From positions 1 through 64,000 of the forward strand of contig QHPD01000106.1 in the NCBI GenBank assembly GCA_003218975.1: 64,000 nucleotides of DNA, given 5' to 3'. The stretch comes from Verrucomicrobiota bacterium (GTDB taxonomy: Bacteria; Verrucomicrobiota; Verrucomicrobiia; Chthoniobacterales; UBA10450). A program made the translations under genes and the position numbers. The notes below the pieces were generated by a model that was not told the DNA's origin, searched no databases, and saw only the letters and a list, made by a program, of their open reading frames with translations. Below, in pieces: positions 9,058-19,125 of this stretch. How positions within the stretch are numbered: position 1 is the first letter of the stretch; every line of letters starts with the position of its first letter.

Positions 9058-9420
9058 ATGCTCCGCAGATTTACGCCCCCTGCTTTGACAATCGCGGTTA
9101 TTTCAGGCGCTGTGGGAGTCGCGAGTGCTCAGTCAAAGGAGAAACCTCTCGTGGGTGAGCGAAAGGACCTTGTGATATATGGACCGCGACCACAGTATCC
9201 GTACGAAGCGCGCGTCAAACGGCCAACCGGACATGGAATAGTCTGGTTGTATGTTGACCCGGGAACTGGGTATGTCACGTCGGCTCGAATGCTGCCAAGC
9301 ACAGGACATAAGATTCTTGACGATGCAGCTCTGGACGCATTTCGACAGTCGCGATTCAAACCGAACGCGGTCGTGAAAGTAAGGATGCCGATCACATTTA
9401 CGCTGGGACGTGTTAGGTAG
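9058..9420 (+). CDS. Secreted TonB C-terminal domain protein
   Basis: The ATG at 9058 gives 120 residues; the longer ORF in the track runs into tRNA-Val. An N-terminal signal peptide (LTIAVISGAVGVASAQ) is followed by a TonB-type C-terminal domain: GPRPQYPYEARVKRPTGHG, a GYVTSARMLPSTGHKILDDA core and RFKPNAVVKVRMPITFTL. Such free-standing domains lack the N-terminal anchor helix of a real TonB and are often periplasmic accessory proteins, so a role in energy transduction is not implied. It begins only 11 bases after the tRNA. Confidence 0.85.
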   Translation: MLRRFTPPALTIAVISGAVGVASAQSKEKPLVGERKDLVIYGPRPQYPYEARVKRPTGHGIVWLYVDPGTGYVTSARMLPSTGHKILDDAALDAFRQSRFKPNAVVKVRMPITFTLGRVR

Positions 9421-9428
9421 CAACGCCG

Positions 9429-10001
9429 ATGCGCAGCTCGTCTGAAATTTTAAAGAGCGCACTCGCTGCAGCGACAAAAACGCTGGAATCCCTCGCGAAT
9501 CTGGACGAGCAACTCGCTAAGGCTGCCGATCTGATCGAGCGATCTTTACGCGCGGAAAACAAATTGCTCGTTTGCGGGAATGGCGGTAGCGCAGCCGATG
9601 CAGCGCATTTTGCGACCGAGCTCGTGGTACGTTTTGCCAAGGATCGGCGCGCGTATCCGGCGATTTGTCTTGCAAGTGACGGTGGTCTTCTCACCGCCGC
9701 CGGAAACGATTATGGATTCGATGAAATTTTCGCGCGCCAGGTCGCGGCGTTCGGTATGCCAGGCGATGTGCTCATTTGCCTGACCACTTCCGGCAAATCG
9801 AAAAACGTGCAGCGCGCCTTGGAAGAAGCGAAAGCGCGCAAATTGAAAACGATCGCGTTTCTCGGGCGCGACGGCGGATCGAGTGTCGGCATGGCCGATG
9901 TCGATCTTTTGGTTACGGCCGATTCAACCGCCCGGATTCAGGAAGCGCACCAGCTCCTTTTGCACGTTCTGTGCGAGACTATCGAGTCGCGTCTCACCTG
10001 A
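9429..10001 (+). CDS. gmhA: Phosphoheptose (sedoheptulose-7-phosphate) isomerase, SIS domain
   Basis: Converts sedoheptulose 7-phosphate to D-glycero-D-manno-heptose 7-phosphate, the first step of ADP-heptose synthesis for lipopolysaccharide core. 190 residues, family length. The SIS fold shows LLVCGNGGSAADAAHFATEL (residues 39-58, with the active-site Glu), ICLTTSGKSKNVQRALEEA for phosphate binding, and the C-terminal QEAHQLLLHVLCETIE with the catalytic His. Its presence suggests a heptose-containing outer-membrane glycolipid. It starts eight bases after the TonB-domain gene. Diheptose kinase genes are not in the window. Confidence 0.92.
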   Translation: MRSSSEILKSALAAATKTLESLANLDEQLAKAADLIERSLRAENKLLVCGNGGSAADAAHFATELVVRFAKDRRAYPAICLASDGGLLTAAGNDYGFDEIFARQVAAFGMPGDVLICLTTSGKSKNVQRALEEAKARKLKTIAFLGRDGGSSVGMADVDLLVTADSTARIQEAHQLLLHVLCETIESRLT

Positions 10002-10011
10002 CAGAAAAAGC

Positions 10012-10076
10012 TGTAGGGCCAGGCGTGCCGCCTGCATTTCCAGAGAAGCAGCAGCCGACACGGCTGCCACGACAGG
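10012..10076. repeat. Palindromic dispersed repeat (GTAGGG/AGGC...GCCGCCTGC family)
   Basis: The copy TGTAGGGCCAGGCGTGCCGC ... CAGCCGACACGGCTGCCACG fills the gap between the convergent gmhA and rhomboid-like genes. A second copy lies inside uvrA at 13880-13941. Each has two internal palindromes (GGCGTGCCGCC and CAGCCGACACGGCTG), so the RNA could fold and act as a bidirectional terminator (inference). Confidence 0.7.
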
Positions 10077-10079
10077 AGA

Positions 10080-10982
10080 TCACTGCGATTTTTTCAGCAG
10101 ACGCTCGCGTTCGCGATTCAGTTGCCGCCGCTCGCTCGGGGTTAAACTTCCAATGCCGAACTTGGAGATTTTATCGAGAATCGGATCGATCGAGGCATAA
10201 ACATCATCCCGCTCCGCAGGACGTCGCGGGCGCGTTTTCTGCACGACCGTAAGCTTCGGTTTAGGGCCAATGCGTGCTTTCAAGGCGTTCCACCAGGCGA
10301 GTTCCGGCCCGGCGCCGCGCAATTCAATAAACAGGAAAGCAGCGCCGATGCTTGTCCAGACAACGACCAGATCGCTCCATGCATGGTAGGCGAGCAGCTG
10401 AAATGTGTAAACGGCAGCGAGAATCAGGGCGACCCATTTCGCCATGATCCGCAGGAACAATTCGACGCGTGGATAAATGGTGGCGAAAGCAATAAAAATT
10501 CCAAAGTGCAACGCTGGCGAACCGGTGAGGGCGGACTGTTGCCAGAGTCCCCAGATCGTGAGCAGCACTGCCGGTGTGATCAGCAAGATGAGATAGAGCG
10601 CTATGTAGGCGCGCCGCCCGATGAAACGTTCCACTTCGCGGCCGAACACGAATAGCATGTACATCTCGACCGCAAACCAAAGCAGACCCGACGGCACATG
10701 AACAAATGCGTAAGTAAAAAGGCGCCAAATCTGGCCGCTGTACCAAATAGCCCCACTATCGAATTGCAGATAAACCAAAATCGCACTTGCACCAATCGCA
10801 TAGAGGATGGCTGCGAGAATCGCGGCTGCGACGTGCAACCCGACCAGCATCGTGGTCACATCGACGGGATAACGCCCCATCCACGCAACCGGCCGGTAAT
10901 CATCGGAGGTAGTCACTCCGAACATGCTTTCAATTAATGCCGCGCTTCCGTTTGCGCAAGCGCAACGGGAAGTTAAAAGCAT
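10080..10982 (-). CDS. Rhomboid-like multi-pass membrane protein, probably catalytically inactive
   Basis: 300 residues with about six membrane helices. The segment QIWRLFTYAFVHVPSG followed by FGREVERFIG matches the conserved L1 loop and helix 2 region of rhomboids. Where an active rhomboid has G-x-S-G, this one has TGSPALHFG, and no clear helix-6 catalytic His motif is present, so I expect an inactive rhomboid-fold protein. The C-terminal 70 residues are soluble and basic and end in RRQLNRERERLLKKS. An internal ATG at 10925 (MFGVTT) is a possible start because the first 19 residues look unlike a membrane-protein N-terminus. Confidence 0.7.
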   Translation of the reverse strand: MLLTSRCACANGSAALIESMFGVTTSDDYRPVAWMGRYPVDVTTMLVGLHVAAAILAAILYAIGASAILVYLQFDSGAIWYSGQIWRLFTYAFVHVPSGLLWFAVEMYMLFVFGREVERFIGRRAYIALYLILLITPAVLLTIWGLWQQSALTGSPALHFGIFIAFATIYPRVELFLRIMAKWVALILAAVYTFQLLAYHAWSDLVVVWTSIGAAFLFIELRGAGPELAWWNALKARIGPKPKLTVVQKTRPRRPAERDDVYASIDPILDKISKFGIGSLTPSERRQLNRERERLLKKSQ

Positions 10983-11135
10983 TACAAAGTTAAAAAAGCT
11001 TAAAGAGGTTACGAATTCAGGTAAACGACGCAGGAAAAAGATAGCGGCGTCTAAAACGTTGTAACTCTTTTACCGCTTCGAACGATTCAACGTGGCGAAG
11101 CCGTCATTCGTGATTAAGATGAACATCTTCGCTTT

Positions 11136-12941
11136 ATGAAAAATATCGCGCCCGCCATATTCCCGCCAAATGGGATCGGTGACGCAAGGCCCGCTAACCA
11201 GGGGGTGCTCCATTGGGTACACGAAATCGGAAAACTGACAAAACCGGAAAACATTTTCTGGTGTGACGGCTCCGAGCGCGAGAACGAATTCCTGATCGCG
11301 GAATCGTTAAAGCAGAACGTGCTGATCAAGCTGAACGAGAGAAAAGTTCCGCGGTCGTATTTGCACCGCTCCAACCCGAACGACGTCGCGCGCGTCGAGC
11401 GGGTCACGTTCATTTGCACACCGACCAAAGAGGGAGCCGGGCCGACAAACAACTGGTCGGAAGCGGCGGATACTTATTCGAAGTTATATGGACTACTGAA
11501 TGGCGCGATGCGCGGGCGCACCATGTTTGTTGTGCCTTACATCATGGGCCCGCCCGATTCGCCGCTAACGAAAGTCGGGTTCGAAATCACCGATTCAAAA
11601 TACGTCGTGCTCAGCATGCGAATCATGACGCGCATGGGTGAAATCGCGCTGAAACGACTTGGTGATGATCCAAAAGCGGAATGGAACCGCGGCGTGCATT
11701 CATTGTTAGATGTCGATCCTGACCGGCGGTTTATTTGTCATTTTCCGCAGGACAACACGATCATCTCGGTCGGCTCCGGTTACGGCGGAAACGTTTTGCT
11801 GAGCAAGAAATGTCTCGCGTTGCGCATCGGGTCGTATCTCGCGCGCGAGCAAGGTTGGATGGCTGAGCACATGTTGATCCTCGGCGTTGAATCACCCGAA
11901 GGAAAAAAACATTACGTGGCAGCAGCCTTCCCCAGCGCATGCGGAAAAACCAATTTCGCGATGTTGATTCCACCGAGACATTTCAAAGGATGGAAGATTA
12001 CCACCGTCGGTGACGATATCGCGTGGATGGAAATTCGCGATGGACGTTTGTTTGCTGTGAACCCGGAGAACGGTTATTTCGGCGTTGTCCCGGGCACGAG
12101 TTACAAATCGAATCCGAACGCGATGAGGTCAATCGAGCACGACACGCTTTACACGAACGTGGCCCTCACTGATGACAGCGATGTTTGGTGGGAAGGAAAA
12201 GACGGCGCGCCGCCGAAACACGCTATCGATTGGCGTGGGAACGATTGGACGCCGGACTCGAAAGAAAAGGCCGCGCATCCGAATAGCCGGTTTGCCACGC
12301 CGATGCGCAATAATCCTGCTCTCGACGTCGATGTTGGAAAAGGCGAAGGCGTTCCCATCAGCGCCATCATTTTCGGCGGACGCCGCAGTGATACGGTGCC
12401 ACTGGTTTATCAGGCGTTCGATTGGACTCACGGCGTTTACCTCGGCGCCACCATGGCCTCCGAGACAACCGCCGCCGCGACGGGCGCTGTCGGACAAGTC
12501 CGCCGCGATCCGATGGCGATGTTGCCTTTCTGTGGATACAACATCGGCGATTATTTCCAGCATTGGATCGACATCGGAAAGCGTCTCACCAATCCGTCGC
12601 TCATCTTTAACGTGAACTGGTTCCGCAAAGGCACGAATGGAAAATTCCTTTGGCCAGGCTTCGGCGAGAACATGCGGGTGCTCAAATGGGTCATCGATCG
12701 CTGCGAGGGAATCGGCGGCGCACTCGAATCACCCGTTGGCTGGTTGCCCAGCCCGCATGATCTCGATCTCGAAGAACTCGATATCGATCACAAATCTGTC
12801 GCCGACCTTCTCGGAGTCGATCACGAGGAATGGCAAAAAGAACTCGCCGAACACAAGAAGTTTTTCGACTCCCTCGGCGGCGTGGTTCCGGAAGAACTCG
12901 AGAAACAGCGTGAAAATCTCGAAGGGCGATTCGCTGAATAA
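11136..12941 (+). CDS. pckG: Phosphoenolpyruvate carboxykinase (GTP)
   Basis: GTP-dependent PEPCK of 601 residues, interconverting oxaloacetate and phosphoenolpyruvate at the entry to gluconeogenesis. Features are the N-terminal NIFWCDGSERENEFL, the substrate region MRGRTMFVVPYIMGP, the P-loop AFPSACGKTNFAML with the reactive Cys (about residue 268-281), the metal region TVGDDIAWM, and GYNIGDYFQHW near residue 470. Length and motifs separate it from the ATP-dependent class. No obvious operon partner. Intact. Confidence 0.96.
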   Translation: MKNIAPAIFPPNGIGDARPANQGVLHWVHEIGKLTKPENIFWCDGSERENEFLIAESLKQNVLIKLNERKVPRSYLHRSNPNDVARVERVTFICTPTKEGAGPTNNWSEAADTYSKLYGLLNGAMRGRTMFVVPYIMGPPDSPLTKVGFEITDSKYVVLSMRIMTRMGEIALKRLGDDPKAEWNRGVHSLLDVDPDRRFICHFPQDNTIISVGSGYGGNVLLSKKCLALRIGSYLAREQGWMAEHMLILGVESPEGKKHYVAAAFPSACGKTNFAMLIPPRHFKGWKITTVGDDIAWMEIRDGRLFAVNPENGYFGVVPGTSYKSNPNAMRSIEHDTLYTNVALTDDSDVWWEGKDGAPPKHAIDWRGNDWTPDSKEKAAHPNSRFATPMRNNPALDVDVGKGEGVPISAIIFGGRRSDTVPLVYQAFDWTHGVYLGATMASETTAAATGAVGQVRRDPMAMLPFCGYNIGDYFQHWIDIGKRLTNPSLIFNVNWFRKGTNGKFLWPGFGENMRVLKWVIDRCEGIGGALESPVGWLPSPHDLDLEELDIDHKSVADLLGVDHEEWQKELAEHKKFFDSLGGVVPEELEKQRENLEGRFAE

Positions 12942-12953
12942 TCACCCGCGGCG

Positions 12954-13066
12954 GTCATCCCGAGCCGCGCAGACGGCGAGCGACCTCGCATTTCGTGGTG
13001 GAGCATGCAAGTCACCTCGCGTGGCACGCCAGCTTGTGTGAGGTCCCTCACTTTGTTCCGGATGAC
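12954..13066. repeat. Dispersed GTCATCC...GGATGAC repeat, long copy
   Basis: It begins GTCATCCCGAGCCGCGCAGA and ends TTTGTTCCGGATGAC, with terminal inverted GTCATCC/GGATGAC. Related copies lie at 16148-16231 (inside uvrA) and 19013-19078. It covers the first codons of the longest uvrA ORF, which therefore begins inside a repeat. Confidence 0.75.
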
Positions 13067-16000
13067 ACCGCGTCCCGTGCTGCGAAAATTTGCGCTCGGC
13101 GTCCGCATCTGGAATTGTTTCCAGTGGGTTCGAAGGTTGGGAAAAAAAAGCGCGTCAGAGTGTCGCCCGCGAACGATTGCATCGAGATTCGTGGGGCGCG
13201 CCAGAACAATCTCAAAGGCATCGACATTGATCTTCCCCTGGGGAAATTGACGCTAGTCACGGGCCCCAGCGGGAGCGGCAAATCGAGCCTGGCATTCGAG
13301 ACCATTTACGCCGAAGGCCAGCGACGTTACGTCGAAACATTCAGCCCTTACATGCGACAGTTTCTCGATCGCATGGACAAGCCGCGTGTGGACGACATCC
13401 GCGGTATCCCTCCTGCGATCGCAATCGAGCAATCGAATCCGGTCAAGAGCTCGCGCTCGACTGTCGGCACGATGACCGAGATCAACGATTATTTGAAACT
13501 TCTTTGGCCACGTGTCGCTCACGCCTTCTGTCCAAATTGCAGCCGCGAAATCCGGCCTGAAACCGCGCAATCGATCGCCCAGCAAGTGCTGCATGACTGC
13601 GCAGGAAAAAATATTCTCATCACTTTTTGGGTCGCAGTCCCAGCGAAAACGCAGCCGCGCGCATTTTTCGATTTCCTTCAGCAGCAGGGTTATTTGCGCG
13701 TTTGGATCGAAGACAAAGTCGTGCGCGTCGACGCCGATCCAAAAATCAAACGGTTTGGCGCCCGGGTGCAGGTAATTCAGGATCGCATCGCAATCACTGA
13801 AGAAAATCGCGCGCGATTAGTTGAGGCAATCGAAACGGCGCTGCGTTTTGGGAAAGGCAAGATCAACATCATTCCAAGTGTAGAGGCAGGCGTGTCGCCT
13901 GCGATCTCAACGAACGCGGCCGACACGGCCGCCACTGCAGCTCTTCCCTTCTCCACCGGCTGGCACTGTGCCCACTGCGATCTCGACATCCGCCCGCCCA
14001 CACCCGGGCTGTTCAGTTTCAATAATCCGCTCGGCGCGTGCCCGGAATGTCGAGGATTCGGCCGCACCATTGCGATCGATCTTAACAAAGCGATTCCCGA
14101 CCGTAGCTTGAGTATCAAACAAGGCGTGGTGCGCGTTTTTCGCGGCGCCGAGTTTGGCGAATCGCAGAAAGATTTGCTTCGGGCATGCGCGCGCGAGGAG
14201 ATCGACGTCAATGTGCCCTTCGAGGAATTGCCCAAGGCCGATCAGGACTTCGTTATCGAAGGCGAAAAGCGATCCGGCGATTACACCGAAGAAGATTACG
14301 AATACGATCGATGGTACGGCGTCCGCGGCTTTTTTCGGTGGCTCGAGAGCAAGACTTACAAGATGCATGTGCGCGTTTTGCTCAGCCGCTATCGCGCCTA
14401 CGTCACCTGTCCCAGCTGCAAGGGCGGACGCTATCAGCCAGAAACGGTCAATTACAAAATCTGGGGAGCGCACGCGCCCTCGCGTGCCGTTTCCGGCGCC
14501 TCGCCGGAAACCCTTCTTACCCTTCCACAATTTCAGGCGCTTTCGATTTCCGATGCGCGCGATCTTCTCCGCAAGATCGACATCCCTGCGGGCGACAAAA
14601 CCGTCCAGATGTTGCGTAATGAAATCAGCGCGCGCCTCAATTATCTTTGCGAGGTCGGCGTCGGTTATCTCACGCTCGACCGGTCCACGCGCACATTGAG
14701 CGGCGGCGAAGTCCAGCGCGTTAACCTCACAACATGTCTTGGCGCATCACTAGTCAACACACTCTTTGTTATGGATGAACCGAGCATCGGTTTGCATCCA
14801 CGCGACGTGGGCCGGCTGGTGCGTGTGATGCACGATTTGCGCGACAAAGGCAACACGCTGCTGGTGGTCGAGCATGAAGAACAAATCATTCGCGCCGCCG
14901 ACAATCTGGTCGACATCGGGCCGGGACGCGGCGAACGCGGAGGCGAGTTGGTTTGGAATGGCGCGCTCGACGATTTTCTTTTGCGCTCTAGCCGATCCTT
15001 AACGCGTGATTATCTCGCGGGCCGAAAATCGATTCCCATCCCAAAATCTCGCCGGAAATCCACATTATCGATCAAGATCATTGGCGCGCGACAGCACAAC
15101 CTTAAAAACATCGACGTCGATCTTCCATTGGGCGTTTTCACATGTGTCACCGGCGTTTCCGGTTCCGGGAAATCCACGCTGATTCACGACGTGCTCTACC
15201 GGAATCTGCTGATCGCGAAGGGGCAGTCGTCCGAACAGGAGCCGGGTGCATGCAAATCAGTCGCCGGCGCGCATCGCGTCCGCGACGTAATCATGGTGGA
15301 TCAGGCACCGCTTGCGCGCACGCCGCGGTCAACGCCGCTGCTTTATTTGGGGCTTTACGATCGTGTCCGCGAATTGTTCGCCGCGCAACCGGAAGCAGTA
15401 TCACAGGGACTCACGGCGGGCACATTCTCGTTTAATTCCGGCAGCGGCCGCTGTGAACGTTGTTCCGGCACAGGATACGAGAAAATTGAGATGCAATTTT
15501 TGAGCGATCTTTTTGTGCGCTGCGCAGAATGCGAAGGCAAACGGTTTCAGTCGCATGTTCTGAAAGTTCAACTGCACGGCAAATCAATTCACGATCTGCT
15601 CAAACTCACCGTAAGCGAGGCGATCGCATTTTTCGCGCAAATCGGCGAGGACAAGAGCTTGTCCGAACCGCTTGGCGTGCTTGAAGAAGTAGGCCTTGGT
15701 TATCTGCGCTTAGGGCAACCTCTCAACACTCTTTCCGGCGGCGAATCGCAAAGACTGAAACTGGTTGGCCACCTCGCGGAATCAGAAATCGCCCGATCCC
15801 TGAATGGGAAGGGAACTCCGATGAAACGCGAGCACGCGACGAAAGTCGGTGTCGGCAATCTGTTTATCTTCGATGAGCCGACCACCGGACTCCACTTCGA
15901 TGACGTGGCCATGCTGCTGCGATTATTTCAGCGGCTGGTCGATGGCGGTCATTCCATCGTGGTGATCGAGCACAATCTCGAAGTGATCAAATGCGCCGAT

Positions 16001-18910
16001 TGGATTGTCGATCTTGGTCCGGAAGCAGGAGATGCGGGCGGCGATGTGGTCGCTGTCGGAACTCCAGAGCAAATCCCGAAGGCGGGTGCATCACACACAG
16101 GACATTTCTTACAACGAGTGTTCACACAATCTCGGAAAAAGTTGCATGTCATCCCCAGCCGTGAAGACGGCGAGGGACCTCGCAAAGCACCGCGCGAGTT
16201 GGAGAGGTCCTTCGCTTACGCTCAGGATGACAACGTGGAAATGGCTCGAGCTGCTGAAGAAGCTCCACGTTTTCGCGTAGATGGAGCGAATGGCGCAATC
16301 CAGGTCCACGGTGCGCGCGAGCACAACCTGAAAAACATCGACGTAAAAATTCCGCGAGAGCAGCTCGTCGTAATTACCGGTCTGAGTGGCTCCGGCAAAT
16401 CCACGCTCGCATTTGATATTCTTTTCGCGGAGGGGCAACGACGTTTTCTCGACAGTATGTCGCCATATGCACGGCAATTCGTCGAGCAGCTGGAGAAGCC
16501 GGATGTCGATTTGATCAGCGGGTTGCCTCCCAGTGTCGCGATCGAGCAGCGAGTTACACGCGGCGGAGGGAAATCGACCGTCGCTACGGTGACGGAGGTG
16601 TACCACTTTCTCCGATTGCTTTTCGCAAAGACCGGAACGCAATTTTGCCCGGACTGTGATTTGCCGGTGGAGAAAAAAAGCCTCGCCGCCATTGCCAAAC
16701 AAATTGAATCAACAGCGAAGCGCGGGCCGGTGAGAGTGCTTGCGCCACTGGTCAAGGCTCGAAAAGGTTTTCACACCGAAGTCGCGCGCTGGGCGGAACG
16801 TCAGGGATTCGACACGCTGTATGTGGATGGAAAATTGGTTCCTATCCCGCATTTTCGAAAATTGGAGCGGTTCAAAGAGCATACGATCGACGTGGTCGTT
16901 AGTCTCATCGATCGGAAGCGAATTTCGAAAACGCGCGAAGTCGTTCGTCGGGCGCTGGAGATCGGCCGCGGAACGGGGCGTCTGCTTGACTCCAAAAACA
17001 GGCTCACAGTCATGAGCACCGAAATGAGCTGTCCAAACTGTGGCCGCGCGTTTGAGGAGCTCGATCCGCGTTTGTTTTCGTTTAATTCACCTCACGGGGC
17101 CTGTGAAGAATGCGGCGGATTCGGCGAAATTTGGGACCAGGATCTGCAAACCGGTGCCAGCCCCGACGGTGATTCGGTTCTGGAAACCGAGCTCGCTGCC
17201 GAGCGCGAGTCCGAACGGATCGAGGAAGGCGAAGCGCGGGAATGCCCGAGTTGTCACGGTTCGCGCTTGAACGCCGTGGCGCGTTACGTGCGTGTCCAAG
17301 GTTACACGATCGATCAGTTCACGAATCTTTCGGCCAGTGAAGCAGCGCGCAAGGTCGAGAGATTAAAGTTCCGGGGAACGCATCAAACGATCGCTGCCGG
17401 TCTCGTTCCTGAAATTCAGCAGCGATTACGTTTCATGGAAAAAGTTGGCCTCGGCTACCTCGCGCTCGGGCGCTCGGCTAAGACGTTAAGCGGTGGAGAA
17501 TCGCAGCGGATTCGGTTAGCAGCACAACTCGGCTCGAACCTGCGCGGGGTCCTTTACGTACTGGATGAGCCGACAATCGGTCTTCATCCGCGCGATAACT
17601 TGCGATTGCTCGACACGCTCACCGCGCTGCGGAACAAAGGAAACTCGCTGATTGTTGTCGAACACGACGAGGAGACGATGCGGCGCGCCGATCACATCGT
17701 CGATCTTGGTCCGCGTGCAGGAATTCACGGCGGTGAGGTCGTGGCGACTGGCACGCTGCGCGACGTCGAAAGGAATCCAAGTTCCGAAACGGCACGCTGC
17801 CTGAAAACACCGCTTCACCATCCTACCCGCGGATTACGCCGGTCTCTGCGCGACGTTGAAGACTGGATCGAAGTCCATGGCGCGAGGGCGAATAATTTGA
17901 AGGATATCGATGTTCGATTCCCCGTTGGCAGGCTTTCAGTGATCACAGGAATTTCCGGCAGCGGTAAATCGACATTGATGCACGAGGTAATTTGGCCTGC
18001 GGTGCGCGACCAGCTGAAAGAAAGAAAACGCGCAGGAAATGGCGATCTGTTCAAACTGGTTAGTGGCGCGCAAGAGATCGAAGCCGTTTACGAGGTCGAT
18101 CAATCGCCGATCGGGAAAACGTCCCGTTCGACGCCGGGCACCTACGTCAAGGTGTTCGACGAGATCCGGAATCTTTACGCGCAACTGCCGGTCTCCCGCG
18201 TGCGCGGCTATTCCGCGAGCCGATTCTCGTTCAACGCCGAAGGCGGTCGTTGCGAGACTTGCAAGGGTCAGGGCGTGATCAAACTGGAGATGAATTTTCT
18301 GCCGCGTAGCTATGTGCCGTGCGAAGACTGCGGCGGTAAACGTTACAATCCGCAAACGCTTGAGGTACTTTACAGCGACAAATCGATCGGCGACGTGATG
18401 GAAATGACGATCGAAGAAGCGGCGGAATTCTTTTCCGCGCATCCGAAAATTGCGCGTCCGCTTTCCCTTTTGGTCGATACCGGACTTGGGTACCTTAAGC
18501 TGGGACAACCGAGTCCGACGCTGAGCGGCGGCGAAGCGCAGCGGCTGAAGCTGGTGACGCAACTAAAACGGGGCGTTAGCCGTGCGGCGGATGAGCGGAT
18601 TCGCAAAATGCGCAGGCCAGGCTCGACATTGTATTTGCTTGAGGAGCCCACGATTGGCCTGCACATGGCCGACATTGAATTGCTTCTCAACGTGCTGCAT
18701 CGGCTCGTCGACGAAGGAAACACGGTGATTGTCATCGAACACAATCTTAGCGTGATCTCAGAAGCCGATTACATTGTTGATCTTGGCCCAGAGGCCGGCG
18801 CGGATGGAGGCGAAGTTGTCGCCTGCGGGACGCCGGAACAAGTCGCAAAGAACCGCGTGAGCCGCACCGCACCGTTTTTGCGAAAGACGCTTCAAGCGAC
18901 GCGCCGCTAA
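12995..18910 (+). CDS. uvrA: Double-length excinuclease ABC subunit A (tandem UvrA)
   Basis: Two UvrA units fused in one 1971-codon ORF, a form known in Chlamydiae. UvrA finds bulky DNA lesions and loads UvrB. Four ABC ATPase domains are visible: Walker [28 protein letters not shown] and GISGSGKST; signatures [24 protein letters not shown] and LSGGEAQR; Walker [22 protein letters not shown] and LEEPTIG (Glu for Asp in the fourth). Zn-binding CxxC knuckles occur in both halves. Three dispersed repeats are translated in frame, near residues 295-316, 489-507 and 1052-1079. The GTG at 12995 lies in another repeat copy; conserved sequence starts near residue 60, so GTG 13124 or 13160 may be the real start. 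Confidence 0.93.
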   Translation: MVEHASHLAWHASLCEVPHFVPDDTASRAAKICARRPHLELFPVGSKVGKKKRVRVSPANDCIEIRGARQNNLKGIDIDLPLGKLTLVTGPSGSGKSSLAFETIYAEGQRRYVETFSPYMRQFLDRMDKPRVDDIRGIPPAIAIEQSNPVKSSRSTVGTMTEINDYLKLLWPRVAHAFCPNCSREIRPETAQSIAQQVLHDCAGKNILITFWVAVPAKTQPRAFFDFLQQQGYLRVWIEDKVVRVDADPKIKRFGARVQVIQDRIAITEENRARLVEAIETALRFGKGKINIIPSVEAGVSPAISTNAADTAATAALPFSTGWHCAHCDLDIRPPTPGLFSFNNPLGACPECRGFGRTIAIDLNKAIPDRSLSIKQGVVRVFRGAEFGESQKDLLRACAREEIDVNVPFEELPKADQDFVIEGEKRSGDYTEEDYEYDRWYGVRGFFRWLESKTYKMHVRVLLSRYRAYVTCPSCKGGRYQPETVNYKIWGAHAPSRAVSGASPETLLTLPQFQALSISDARDLLRKIDIPAGDKTVQMLRNEISARLNYLCEVGVGYLTLDRSTRTLSGGEVQRVNLTTCLGASLVNTLFVMDEPSIGLHPRDVGRLVRVMHDLRDKGNTLLVVEHEEQIIRAADNLVDIGPGRGERGGELVWNGALDDFLLRSSRSLTRDYLAGRKSIPIPKSRRKSTLSIKIIGARQHNLKNIDVDLPLGVFTCVTGVSGSGKSTLIHDVLYRNLLIAKGQSSEQEPGACKSVAGAHRVRDVIMVDQAPLARTPRSTPLLYLGLYDRVRELFAAQPEAVSQGLTAGTFSFNSGSGRCERCSGTGYEKIEMQFLSDLFVRCAECEGKRFQSHVLKVQLHGKSIHDLLKLTVSEAIAFFAQIGEDKSLSEPLGVLEEVGLGYLRLGQPLNTLSGGESQRLKLVGHLAESEIARSLNGKGTPMKREHATKVGVGNLFIFDEPTTGLHFDDVAMLLRLFQRLVDGGHSIVVIEHNLEVIKCADWIVDLGPEAGDAGGDVVAVGTPEQIPKAGASHTGHFLQRVFTQSRKKLHVIPSREDGEGPRKAPRELERSFAYAQDDNVEMARAAEEAPRFRVDGANGAIQVHGAREHNLKNIDVKIPREQLVVITGLSGSGKSTLAFDILFAEGQRRFLDSMSPYARQFVEQLEKPDVDLISGLPPSVAIEQRVTRGGGKSTVATVTEVYHFLRLLFAKTGTQFCPDCDLPVEKKSLAAIAKQIESTAKRGPVRVLAPLVKARKGFHTEVARWAERQGFDTLYVDGKLVPIPHFRKLERFKEHTIDVVVSLIDRKRISKTREVVRRALEIGRGTGRLLDSKNRLTVMSTEMSCPNCGRAFEELDPRLFSFNSPHGACEECGGFGEIWDQDLQTGASPDGDSVLETELAAERESERIEEGEARECPSCHGSRLNAVARYVRVQGYTIDQFTNLSASEAARKVERLKFRGTHQTIAAGLVPEIQQRLRFMEKVGLGYLALGRSAKTLSGGESQRIRLAAQLGSNLRGVLYVLDEPTIGLHPRDNLRLLDTLTALRNKGNSLIVVEHDEETMRRADHIVDLGPRAGIHGGEVVATGTLRDVERNPSSETARCLKTPLHHPTRGLRRSLRDVEDWIEVHGARANNLKDIDVRFPVGRLSVITGISGSGKSTLMHEVIWPAVRDQLKERKRAGNGDLFKLVSGAQEIEAVYEVDQSPIGKTSRSTPGTYVKVFDEIRNLYAQLPVSRVRGYSASRFSFNAEGGRCETCKGQGVIKLEMNFLPRSYVPCEDCGGKRYNPQTLEVLYSDKSIGDVMEMTIEEAAEFFSAHPKIARPLSLLVDTGLGYLKLGQPSPTLSGGEAQRLKLVTQLKRGVSRAADERIRKMRRPGSTLYLLEEPTIGLHMADIELLLNVLHRLVDEGNTVIVIEHNLSVISEADYIVDLGPEAGADGGEVVACGTPEQVAKNRVSRTAPFLRKTLQATRR
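13880..13941. repeat. Palindromic dispersed repeat inside uvrA
   Basis: TGTAGAGGCAGGCGTGTCGC ... GCCGACACGGCCGCCACTGC matches the intergenic copy at 10012-10076. It is translated as [19 protein letters not shown] between two conserved UvrA segments and keeps the frame. Confidence 0.8.
14461..14514. repeat. CTGGGGAGCGCACGCG-family repeat inside uvrA
   Basis: CTGGGGAGCGCACGCGCCCT followed by CGCGTGCCG and the palindrome TTTCCGGCGCCTCGCCGGAAA. It is the same family as the intergenic copies at 22308-22443 and 42821-42873. It is translated as [17 protein letters not shown], an insertion between NYKI and the conserved [13 protein letters not shown] segment. Confidence 0.8.
16148..16231. repeat. 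GTCATCC...GGATGAC-family repeat inside uvrA
   Basis: GTCATCCCCAGCCGTGAAGA ... GCTTACGCTCAGGATGAC with the family's inverted termini. It is translated in frame as [13 protein letters not shown] ... RSFAYAQDD in the linker between the two UvrA halves. Confidence 0.85.
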
Positions 18911-19012
18911 ACCGCGTGATCACCCTGAACCAGCTACTTGGTTAGTTCTTCCACTGGAATGATCTCAACGCCTTGCAAGTAGCTGGGGAAGGATCTCGCG
19001 ATCGAAGCGCGC

Positions 19013-19078
19013 GTCATGCAGCGCAGATTGAGTAATCCACGCCCGTTTGCGAGATCCCTTACATTCGTTCGGGATGAC
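19013..19078. repeat. GTCATCC/GGATGAC-family repeat upstream of lgt
   Basis: GTCATGCAGCGCAG ... ACATTCGTTCGGGATGAC, a degenerate copy of the family found at 12954 and 16148. It occupies much of the 215-base gap between uvrA and lgt. Confidence 0.6.
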
Positions 19079-19125
19079 GCGCGTTTTCGTTGCGAGTCCT
19101 GCGGACATCACGGACAATCGGCGCA

